A stretch of DNA of 64,000 nucleotides. It comes from Halictus rubicundus. Lineage: Eukaryota; Arthropoda; Insecta; Hymenoptera; Halictidae. Location: positions 7,344,058-7,408,057 of the forward strand of contig NC_135153.1 of assembly GCF_050948215.1 (NCBI RefSeq), read 5' to 3'. Positions 54,332 to 64,000 of this stretch are shown here, in pieces. Position 1 is the stretch's first letter; each line of letters begins with the position of its first letter. Under the pieces are notes generated by a model. The model made no database searches and was not told where the DNA came from. It saw nothing but the letters and a program-made list of their open reading frames with translations. Made by a program: the position numbers and the translations under genes.

Positions 54332-55042
54332 TAGTGTTCCTGATTCTCAACATTTTTCATTTCTCGAGAAATGAGAAATAAGACGATATTTCTCGAAAAT
54401 TCTCGAGAATTTTTAATAAGATAAAAAATATTGGGAAACTTATAATATTTGGAGTATCGTTAATAATATTTATCGAAAGGGCAAAAAACTTTCACTCGGT
54501 GTTTATTCCCGTTCAATATGTACATAACTTTAAAAACAAGGAAAAAATAGACGCTAAATTTATTTCTTTAAAACCAAACTTTTATAAAGTGAAACATAAC
54601 GCTTTTGCTTTGAAATGACTCCTTAAGAAGCATAATGTCTAATGTAGAATCAGACAATCTACTTCTCTTTTTTTTTGTAACAAAATCTGTAGCCGTAGAA
54701 AAATTTCTTTCATTTTGTGTGGATGTTGGCTTTATCGTATACAGAACATCCAAAAGTTGCTGAAGATTGAGTGTCCTTTTGCATTACCTCACATCGACAT
54801 GCATTCGCAACAATTATTATAAATTTTCACATTGCATACATGCACACGTAGGCATTGATATGCTGCCTGTAGATATGCTTATACGTACGCGATTGATTAG
54901 TAATATGCAATTTGAGTTAACTGAAAATTCATTTCCGAAAATATGTGATAAAATAAACGAGATTCATAAGAATTTTCCTAGATTCAAATTTCTCGAGAAA
55001 TGAGAAATAATCAATTATAAAATTTCTCGAGAACGAACACTA
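54332..55042 (-). mobile_element. hAT element relic
   Basis: Ends TAGTGTTC and GAACACTA, with long inner inverted segments built on TTTCTCGAGAAATGAGAAAT. Flanking 8-mers ATCGGCAC (54324-54331) and ATTGGCAT (55043-55050) match at 6 of 8, consistent with an old 8-bp duplication. It carries a decayed hAT C-terminal dimerisation segment on the minus strand. Confidence 0.75.
54568..54753 (-). pseudogene. hAT transposase C-terminal (dimerisation) fragment
   Basis: Reads TSTQNERNFSTATDFVTKKK, then RSRLSDSTLDIMLLKESF. This is the pattern of the hAT C-terminal domain (T/S-x-x-ERxFSxA, K-R-x-R-L, L-x-x-L). No catalytic region is recognisable, so it is not functional. Confidence 0.75.
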
Positions 55043-58000
55043 ATTGGCATGTAAAAAGCGTCGTTCCTATGTCGACGGTATTCGATAAAATGATCCGCGA
55101 TTCGATTTACCATAGTTTCTGCGGGACATAGCGTCTAGAATCCTTCACTGGTCACCGGTGGCCACGATCATGGTTCGCCTGGAACGATCCCGGACTAATT
55201 AACACCGATAAATTACTGTCGGAGGCGTTTTGACGTTCGCGAATGCCGACACCGGACTGATTCAGCGGTTAATGGAAGACCACTGGCACAGACTGGGCCC
55301 CTGTTATCGCCTATCGCGAGCCCGTTGTCACCCAGCCTATCCTCGCTCCTTGTCCGAACAACCGAACACCAAACACTGAACGCGAGACCGTGTGCGAGAA
55401 CGAGCGTGAGTTAGCGGGAACTGTTCGTTCGTTCGTTCGTTCCGCTGGCAGTGGTTTCGACCAGGCGAAAAAAGAACACCACGGTCGTCATCGTCTATCG
55501 ATGAAGTTGGGCCGTGTTGGGAACGGTTAGTGCTTGGATAACTGGACGTCCGGCCGCCCAAAGAACCCATCGAAATCTCCCTTTCACCCAGGCCAACCGG
55601 GTCTCTCCACCGGGAAGAGAAACCGGAGGCTGAAGAAGTCATCTCGAGAATGATCGCCGACCGACAGACTTTGTACTCTAACGATTCGCCTAACAGCGAA
55701 CCGCTCAAACACGTCCAGCAAATCAATCTCTTCTGGCGTTTTTATCCGACGCGTTCGCTGCCCGAAATTGTTCTGCTGCTAACAATTCATTGGTGAAATA
55801 TTTCATCGAGTATCGAAACGATTTAGAACGAGGCCACAGACATCATTGTATACTATGACTTCACATAACGAAGCGTATGCAATTAATTTGACTAGCTTCA
55901 AGCAAGAGACAGTGGACGTCACGTATCTGTGACAGTGGTAGCGGTCATGTACAAAGCAAAATTGTTGAGCTTCTTTTACGTAAACTAGTGTGCCACGGCA
56001 TAGAACGATTTTATTGCGTTTTTTATCTAATAAAAAGATACACGTGTTATCGTCATTTATGTATTTTCAAGCTTTCGCTTGTGGTGTGCCGCGGAATTGT
56101 CAAAAATATTTTTGATAAATATTTTTCCAAGTTTTCCCAGGTTAAGTAAACGATTGGTAACTTTGAACGGTGTCGAGGTTTCACGGCAAATGTTTGGGTT
56201 TCCAGATTTTCGCAACGAGCGAAACAGCATTAGAAATGGCGGCGAAGGCGTCGAGTTGTTCCGCAGCCGATCGGCTGTATACAAATTGTGTTTAATTACC
56301 AGTCGCGACGGTCCTATAAGAGGCATTGATACATCTGACGTGTGCGGAGTTAGAATCCGGCTTACATATGTTAATTGACGAGCGCCGCATTGGCGTAGGA
56401 GTTCTCGTCCCGACAGCGTTTCCGAGAAGGAACAGAGGGCACCGTCATCCGTGACTTTGCAAGCGTGATGTCACGGTTTTAGCAGACTTTTTTACGGCGT
56501 TTGTCATTGCGTGATGCAACCGGTAGACGCTCGGAATTGTCGAACCGTTTGCAAACGCGACCGGAAGCCGTAGATCAGCGTGGTTGCACGGTGAACGGGG
56601 ACGAGACATTCCTATAGTTCGGAATTAATCGATTGTAAACGCGATCGCCAGCGGATGACTTTAACGAACGAACAGAACCAGAATACTAGCGTTTCTTCGT
56701 TTCGTCGACGATATTTTATCCAGCTGAACACGCAGCTACCTATCGCAACAACTCGAGAACTCGACTACTCGTCTTCCAAAGGAACGTTGACCACAGGAAT
56801 TTTCTAGATCGTATACAAGAAACAGGAGCAAAACATCAACTTCTTTCGTACTCGAAAAATTGAATACAGTTCGAAATAATATATCGACATTCTTCAACTT
56901 GCTTGATCCCTTCACAACTTTTCTCCAGAAACGCATAACATCCGCAAACCGATACTGGACACGATGAAATCTAATCAGCGAGAAAGATTTTTCCATGGAT
57001 TCAAAGTTTAGAAAATCGACCACGGAAATGGAAATTCGCAACACGAAGTTTCGTTTTGAGGCAGACGCCCGTAGCCAAGGGTTAGGAATCAAGTGTAAGG
57101 ATCGATAATTAATTAAGGCAGCGTAACCCTAACCGGTTCCATCGATAAAGCGTTTTGTAATGGGCCCGCAACAATGGATTTCGCCGGCGCGGCGGAAAGC
57201 GTCGAGGATCGGCGCGACCGATCGATTGCGAAAGAATTCCAGTCTGTATCTAGATGTTGCGAACCCTTCGGGAGTTTCTCTGTTTCTAGCGTGGCGCATG
57301 CACCGTGCTTCCGGTGGAATCTCGACGCTTCCTATTCGCCAGGTGAGCAAACAAGTTCGAACGGTACCGGCGCGGCTCGGCGTCCGCGGAGCTCAACGAT
57401 GAAAGTCGTGGAACGGCTCTCCTCCAGGCCGGTGAAAATTGTTTGCCGGCGAGCGCGCACCGATTAAACATTTACAAGATCCGTCCCGGAGATACGGGCT
57501 TCCGTATTTGTAAATAAAATTAGCCGTGCCCCTACTTTTCGCTTTCTATCGCCCGATCTTCGCCGGTTCCTCGTGAAATTAACCCGTCGACGCGAAGAAA
57601 CGTCAGGCGATTTATTCTTCTTTTTTTAAACCATTTTCTTAGATCGTTTGCACTGTGTATCCTTTTCCTTCTCGCAAAATAAAACTTGCCTAGATTCGTA
57701 GATCGATTGCAAGAGACCAGGAGCAAAGTTCGTTACGTTCTTTGAGAATGTTTAACAATTTGTTTGATCCCTTCACAGTTTTGAATGTCATCTACTGGAA
57801 ATACATGAATGATATTCGCAGTTCAAGCGTAATATACGTACAGAGATTGGCGGAGAGATCGGAACGATGCTAGCGGAAAGGGAAACCTTTTATGGCCGCG
57901 TTTTACAGCGAAGGTGTTTGAACATCTGGGCTTTATCTGATACGCGAGGTTGACGGTGGTAGTACGACGAATTCATAAATCATAACGTCACCGCTGCTTT

Positions 58001-58389
58001 TACCAGATAATCGTGAGGCGACGAGACAACCCAGCGAGAATTCTTGACGTAATCGACACAGCCACTTCTCCGCCTTCGAAACACGGTACTTTTCCGTGCG
58101 GGAACAATGACCGAAATCGATAATCGGCCGACGAAGCGAATGATTCTCGCCGCTGGCTACACAGTCGCTTGCGATTTAACCGGCAAAGATCATTGGGAGA
58201 CGGGCATTCCTCGCGGAAAGCAGACAATTGGCTGAACAGCACGATTCGTGTCACTCCGTTGCTGCTTTTACGGGCAATGTTAATCTGCTTTATCTGCTGG
58301 AAGCGTATCAGTGACCGAGCTGTATGTAACAGAGACTCGATAACTTTCTTTTAAACACTAATGTCAGAAGAAACTGGTACAAATTTTTG
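55043..58389. other. Gene-free flanking DNA
   Basis: No gene is supported. A GTTC tetranucleotide run lies at about 55425-55441, in a CpG-rich stretch (55300-55750) that could be an upstream transcription start region: the minus strand has a TCAGT initiator-like site near 55378. The open frames at 55337-55726 and 56736-57092 have no recognisable domains. The rest is featureless. Confidence 0.4.
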
Positions 58390-58469
58390 TTAACCCTTTG
58401 AACTCGAAGCTATTTTAACTTCAAAACGAAACATTTCTTCCGACCTAAAATATTTCCCTTTTATATATA

Positions 58470-58769
58470 CGGGTAGCCCTCCTACAACACGGCATCTTAT
58501 AACACGATTCATAAATTGCGGGAGCCCTCCTACAACACGGCTACAATTAAATTAAAGTTGCGTTAAATTAAAATAATATTTTTTGTTTTGTATTGTACAT
58601 ACATTTATATTTTTAATAAAAATTAAGTTGTTTATGTAGAATTTAAACAAATATTTGTTTTTAATGTTTTCGGATCGTAACCCCCCCCCCCCCCCCCCCC
58701 CGTTGTACTGGCTCATACAACATGGCATTTTCTAGGAACCTATCTACCGTGTTATAGGAGGGTTACCTG
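58470..58769. mobile_element. TA-flanked TIR element nested in copy 2
   Basis: Ends CGGGTAGCCCTCCTACAACA and, inverted, CAGGTAACCCTCCTATAACA, with TA on both sides. 300 bp, non-coding. The CCTCCTACAACACGGC phrase is repeated inside near 58533, and the element contains a 21-base poly-C run. Confidence 0.75.
58681..58701. repeat. Poly-C run (21 bases)
   Basis: An uninterrupted run of 21 C. Its length in the assembly may be unreliable. Confidence 0.95.
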
Positions 58770-58934
58770 TACATATTTTTCGTGTTATACATACGAATAT
58801 GGTGCGATTTACTCGTACAATGTTTAGTAATTTGTTAAATACAAACAAATTTCATAATGTAAAAAATATTCTGAATAATGATACAGCAATTTTTAGCGGT
58901 GCCTTACAGTCACCATTCGAGTGCTAAGGGTTAA

Positions 58935-59584
58935 TATAATTTCTGTATTTACGAATGGAATTGTTGTCGCTTTTGGACAACGCATTGAGAAATCGTGAAT
59001 CGTTGATTTTCAAGAGACTATTCAAAAGTTGTAAATCAAGTGTTCGGGGCTAATGTTAGAAAATTCGAATGAAGCAACGTCGAGAACAAGGAGCTTTCGC
59101 GTTTCTCCGTTGCGTCGGGTTGAATGGAGGTGACGAATCGTTCGATAACGCGATCGCAAAGGCCGCAGAGACTATCAAAGAAGGAAGTAGAATAATTCTC
59201 GCGACTTGGACGGAGTTGGGGGTCACAGCTAGGGCAGGAAGCCGAAAGCAGGGCCGGAAACACGGTGACCACGCCGGAAGAGGCCAGAAACGTAGAAGAC
59301 CGCCGGGGCCAGGTGAAATCCGAGCCGTATTATGATCGAGGCGCGTCCCGAGCCGGCTGGAAAGGGACACCACCTACTATTTGACATCGATAGCGCCGTG
59401 CAAACTTTCGTCTACCGTGGCAGTCGGAGGGGGAAAGGATGCGACAAGGTCTGGCAAGTTCAAACGATATGACGACACTCCTATATTTGGTCGACTCGCC
59501 TCGCGATCCACTGTCGCCGTCTTCTTCTTTCCAGCGGCACTTGTCGGAGACTCTTCCTTCTTTCGACCCCTTAAAGGCACAGGG
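58935..59584. other. No recognisable feature
   Basis: The open frames at 59056-59373 (minus) and 59069-59335 (plus) overlap each other in CpG-rich sequence and show no known domain. Confidence 0.4.
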
Positions 59585-60063
59585 TAGTCACGTAACTTTT
59601 TAATTAATCATTTCCATTCACAGACTTAAGATCCGTCTTGGTCTTGATCCGACTTGGCACATTTTTTGCTCTGTATGATCGATATTATGAATTCTGAAAC
59701 GTGCTTCCAAGTTTTTCGCCTTTATCTCGCAACAGAATCAAGACAAATTGTAACTGTAGCTGGAGATATTTTCTAGTGCGCGCTGGTCTCGACATCAGAA
59801 AACTCATCCAATGGTATAAAAATGCTTGGATTCTACGACATGCACATCGTCAATTTTTTGCCTACTTCGAACGCTTATGTTACCAAATATCTGCATAATC
59901 TCGGCAGCTCCTGACCAGCGAGCACTAGATTGAACCTTCCTCTTTCGAATGAGCCCTTTAACAGCGACAAAATGTTCTTATTTAAGGACGAAAACTTGAA
60001 GCACGTGAAACCATTTTTTGACGGTAATGTAGTCACCCTACCTTATCGCGAATCTACGGAGAC
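59585..60063 (+). repeat. Dispersed ~500-bp repeat, copy C
   Basis: Same family as 4934-5435 and 40411-40950. Starts TAGTCACGTAACTTTTTAAT and ends near CCTTATCGCGAATCTACGG. An 86-codon open frame (59930-60190) begins in its 3' part and runs past its end. Because copies A and B do not keep that frame open, I do not call it a gene. Confidence 0.75.
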
Positions 60064-60235
60064 CGGCCAACTTTTTCACATCGCTTCAGGATCAGAAATG
60101 CGATCAGAAGAATCAATCAATCCAGACGAAAAATTGGATGAAAACTTCGAAGTGAACAGTACGGTACAATTCTATCAAACGCCAGTTTAACTCTTTACGG
60201 TCCGACGTGGTATCTCTCCTTTATTTCAGAAAACA

Positions 60236-60590
60236 TTAAGGGTAGCCATAAGTAATCAATTATTTGCAAAGAATTTGTTTTGCCTTTAGTTCTGTACCGA
60301 TCGTTGAAGAGGAAACACGTATTCTTTTACAGTTTTCGGTAAACCAGCCTCTGTTCGAAACATTCTAAAAAGTATAATTTTTTTTTACAACCCTGTAATA
60401 AAATGGTGGCGTCCGTACCATCAACACATTCGTCATTGCAAACTTTTTCATTTTCATGCGGGATTTAATGCAACTTAATTTATAATGGATTATAAATTAT
60501 ATATGTGACAATAATGGATTAAAAAACTTGAATTTACTAGAAAGTTTGTTTTGGATTTCAAAATAATTGATTACTTATGGGCCCCCCTAA
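60236..60590 (+). mobile_element. Mariner deletion derivative
   Basis: Ends TTAAGGGTAGCCATAAGTAA and, inverted, TTAGGGGGGCCCATAAGTAA. Keeps the start of the transposase (ATGGTGGCGTCCGTACCATC, then HFHAGFNAT-like codons); the remainder is deleted. Its closest relative in the window is 10205-10684. Confidence 0.8.
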
Positions 60591-61721
60591 CACCAAAATT
60601 GTATGCCCGAACAGCTGAGAGATACCACGATTGTTACACACCATGAAATTATAGCATCATTAATTACAGTAATGTAAATGAGTGAAATAATAGAATGGAG
60701 AAAAGGAAGCACCGTAGGCGTTTGAAACTTGCGTAAGAAGAGTCTATGCCGTAGAGTTGACATAGGTCGTGTCCAATTTCTACTTCACTGGGGCCCCCGA
60801 TTGTTCTATCGATTATGTCAAGAGTCTCTCAGCGATGATTACCAGGACCACGAAAACAGGAAGAATTGCATCTTTTTGCACAACGACGAGTCCGCGCATC
60901 CAATATGGCGGCTGTGCTGCGCAAACTCAAGACGATCGGCTCATGGTGGGCTCGGTTCAATTAGACCGGTGAATTAGCACTTGGGAATTGAAGACTTTTG
61001 GAGTCCCGAGGTAACCGAAGCCGGGAATATGCTCGTTCGAAGGTTTCCTCCTCCGACGGTCCGCCTCTCTTTTCCGTGTTCGCCACCGTGTAATTAGCGC
61101 CTCGCGTGTGAACCACCGTTCGCTGATCAACGAAATTCGCGGACGGGCACAGGAAGGCGTAATCTTTTTACGATACCGTGCCGCGAGCCCTTCATTCATC
61201 TAGCATAACAGTGCCTGCCCCCGGCCGGAAGCGTTTCTTCTTTATGGGAAGTGGAACAGTGCCGTGCCACTGTGCGAGCTAGCCCGTCACGCCTGCGGAG
61301 AAAAGCTGCATCATTTTTTCTGTCCGTACCGATTGCGTATTCATCGTTTCTATATTCGTCGATTTTCCTGGTCGCGATTCAGCTATGAAATCACTGCCGC
61401 GTTGAGCAATATACAATCGGATCGAGTCACACGGACGATAATACGCGCGGCAAACAGCGAGGATAAGAGTGCGAATTCGTTTACATAAACGTTGTGAAAT
61501 TAATCGCGCGACGCCTCGTTATCGCGTTATTATTCTATCCGCGAGAATTACCGAATCTACCGATTTAGAAATGATTCAGAATCGATCGCGGGAAGCTTCT
61601 CGATCGCGACTTCCACGGCCGATGACATTCGTTCTGCTTGAACAATAGGCTCGCATGACTCCCCATCGTTAATAACGCCAGAGGAACGTCGGAAGTCGTT
61701 TACCGCCGGTCGCTCCGGTGC
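60591..61721. other. No recognisable feature
   Basis: CpG-mixed sequence without a convincing gene or repeat. Confidence 0.4.
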
Positions 61722-61904
61722 TTTTTAAAACGTACTCTGAAAAATATATGTAGCTCGAGTAATTTTGATTATTTTCACTTGAAAAAAAAATCATACATGT
61801 ACTTCAACTACCGGTAAATATGTATGCAAAATCCCAATGCAAAGGGTTCGTTAGTTTTCCAAAATTCTTAAAAATTTACGCAAAAACCATCCCCACCCCT
61901 TTAA
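61722..61904. repeat. Second copy of the repeat found near the karst 3' end
   Basis: Similar to 16626-16819, with shared GTAATTTTGATTATTTT and TAAATATGT and the order of blocks kept. It also ends in CCCTTTAA, so a TTAA boundary is seen here too. Confidence 0.5.
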
Positions 61905-64000
61905 ACGTGAAATTGCGGAACACTGTATTTACATAACTGTGAAACAAGATCATGGTGTTTGCCTGTCGGTAATCCATTTAGCCAAGTTCATTAATCGAGA
62001 TGATGTCATTGGTTTCTCGGAAGCGTCGATCCGCCACCTCCGCGAAAAAATGTCGCCTCGATTAGTGTTTTTCGCTATAACAACTTCCCGTCGTCATTCT
62101 TGAACATGAACTCATACGTTTTTCTTTCGGCTTGTTACGATCCGCTGATTGTATATATTGATATAATCCACAGTCCGGCGATCCCCGTTTGCACAAGAAT
62201 CGTCGTCTTACGAGACCAACGAATGATTCACTCGGTTTCCTGCGGACGTTAATTGTTAAATTATAACTTTCACGGCGCGGATTGGGCAACCAGTTGCATT
62301 ATGCAATTATCTCACGGAATCGGGGACCAGGCGAGCTCGTATCGCTTTATCGAACCCTTCATTAAACTGGTTCTCTGGGAAGGAGGATCGTTTACGGTGT
62401 CGCAGGTTTTCGTGAACTCCGAGCTGCTCCCTGACGAACGTCAACCTTCTACGAAACGTATGCGAGCTTTCTACCGATAGTTCCATTAGGCTTCGGATTT
62501 TTATGCAAACTAAAATTTGTCTGCATGTAGACATTTATTTCTTTTTACAATGATCCCAATGTGCTGGAAGTAGTACAGTGAGAATTTTAGATTGCTTAAA
62601 TGTTTTCACAGTTTTGTATTTCATCTGGTCATTTTTATCATAAAATCCCCGGTCTACGGTTAGTTAATTAGTACTGCTAGTAATGCTCCAAGTAATTTTC
62701 TTCTGCAACGATTCATAATAAATCAATATACTGTTAACATCTCTGCAGATATTTTCCTTTTCCCACATTGTATGGTGGTATTTTTTAAAATTACGTTTGT
62801 GGATGGTGGAATCGAAGGGAACCAGGTGTCATGATGTTTGTTTGGCACGTTTTAGTGAAAAGTGGTTTCCCGCCTCACGGTCAAAGATTCCGCTTGCATT
62901 ATGCGGAACACGCTGGATGTCAACGGGTTACGAGGGGCGTGACTGAATGAAACGTATTATGCCGCGGAAAATGCTTACAAGCCGGCTATCTGCTTCACGC
63001 TATCTACACGCTCGCATTCTGATCTACGGGAGAACGAGTAGTTTGCGGTGTCCTTTGTAAGTTTCGCGTTAATGGCTGCCGTTACTCCCACGCGCCACAT
63101 TAGCTCCGTCGTTCCCGAGCTTGGTTGCATGAATTCTCGACGGGGAAATGTGCAACAACCATCTGAATACAATGGACATCATCTAAGAAGTCCCTCGGCT
63201 TCGGGGCCTTCAAATTAGGCGATTTGAATTTTCATTAATGGACCGCCCTTTCTTAAACCCCCGCGTCGTGATTTATTTTACGGCTACAGTGACCAGAATA
63301 CCATTGTCGCTTATAATTTTCTAAAAGAGACAAAAGATTTATGGATATTGTATTTCTGTAGTTTCTCCGATATAATTATATTAATGAAGTAACAAATTCA
63401 TGACATTGGCGATCGTGTCATTGGGCAATTAATGCTATCAGTTGTAATTGCATTAACTCTTTATAAATTCAAATAAATTGCCACAGCAGGAGATGCTTTA
63501 TTCGTTTTTTAATTTTCTCATGTTACCTGGCTTGAGTGACAAGTACCACCATAAGGCATTTACAAAATAAATGTGTGACTTTTCCACTTGTTAGCAAAGA
63601 ATAAACATAATTATGTTTGTTAGGTGCTGTTGTAGAGATAGCAGAAATGATTTCGAAATTTGAAATTCAAATCCTGGGAACGTCTACATATTTATTTCAA
63701 TTTGAATGTCTAATGGAGCAAACTTTGTATTAAATATTAATGGATTGACACCGCACTACTCTTGACAGACAATGTTTGCTAACATGTATGCTAGAGGACA
63801 CTACCGGCAAGATGGTATTTCGATTTGCGGTCAGATGACACTTGGAATGTAAATATAAACATAATTAATTGATAAACGTCGTTGTAGCACTGTCAGGGTA
63901 AGTCCGGAATGTCTAATTGTAATTTCAATGCATTCACATTGTTATTCATCTTCGAACTGAAATATCAACGATATCGAGTCACAATAACATAACCTATAAA
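61905..64000. other. AT-rich flanking DNA
   Basis: Apart from the MITE at 62487-62656, no gene, RNA or repeat is recognised up to the window end. Confidence 0.4.
62487..62656. mobile_element. Diverged hAT-type MITE
   Basis: Left end TAGGCTTCGGATTTTTATGC and inverted right end TAGACCGGGGATTTTATGAT belong to the same TIR family as 24954. No clear target duplication remains. Confidence 0.5.

Larger units (their letters stand above)
58390..58934. mobile_element. TTAA-flanked (piggyBac-type) element with nested insertion, copy 2
   Basis: Ends TTAACCCTTTGAACTCGAAG and, inverted, TTAACCCTTAGCACTCGAAT. Outside the nested element it aligns with 34541-35466, including AAAACGAAACATTTCT, ATTTACTCGTACrATG and GCCTTACAGTCrCCATTCGA. 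Confidence 0.8.

Noticed and set aside
59930..60190. 86-codon plus frame in dispersed repeat copy C
   Set aside because: Other copies of the repeat do not keep the frame open and the end lies outside the repeat.
1..64000. tRNA, rRNA or other structured RNA genes
   Set aside because: No cloverleaf with A/B boxes or conserved rRNA segment was recognised by eye; a tRNAscan-SE/Infernal run would settle it.

Overview
The window looks like nuclear DNA of an insect, probably a hymenopteran (bee, wasp or ant). The basis is two intron-rich genes with clear insect relatives, AT-rich introns alternating with CpG-rich stretches, and many small transposon relics. The order-level assignment is inference; no sequence search was possible.

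Layout. (1) 1-2734: flanking DNA with an inverted-repeat (foldback-like) element and probable 5' leader of the first gene. (2) 2735-13407, plus strand: a six-exon gene whose exons join in phase into a 681-residue type I membrane protein with a signal peptide, five immunoglobulin-like domains, one transmembrane helix and a tail ending in a PDZ-ligand-like T-I-V. It resembles the Kirre/Roughest/nephrin-type adhesion molecules. (3) 13408-15360: tail-to-tail 3' ends with microsatellites. (4) 52924 down to 15361, minus strand: beta-heavy spectrin (karst). I could phase-join 21 coding exons: a small 5' exon, two calponin-homology domains, a long run of spectrin repeats with an inserted SH3 domain, a PH domain, a proline/glutamine-rich tail and several short 3' exons. 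The largest intron is 16.4 kb (30934-47360). (5) 52925-64000: CpG-rich probable 5' leader, then gene-free DNA full of transposon relics.

How the genes may relate. Beta-heavy spectrin cross-links actin under the apical/junctional membrane of epithelia. The Ig protein is a cell-surface adhesion molecule. They converge, but nothing in the sequence shows a functional link.

Mobile DNA. The introns and flanks hold several families recognisable by terminal inverted repeats and target-site duplications: TTAA-flanked (piggyBac-type) MITEs starting TTAACCC, an 8-bp-TSD (hAT-type) family with TIR TAGACTGCGGATTTTTATGC, a hAT relic with a decayed transposase C-terminus, mariner deletion derivatives, TA-flanked families starting CAGTG or CRGGTA, and an unclassified ~500-bp dispersed repeat in three copies. 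Nested insertions are common. There are also tandem arrays with 20, 65, ~170, 183, 189 and 320 bp periods. I found no tRNA, rRNA, CRISPR, intact transposase or convincing third protein-coding gene.
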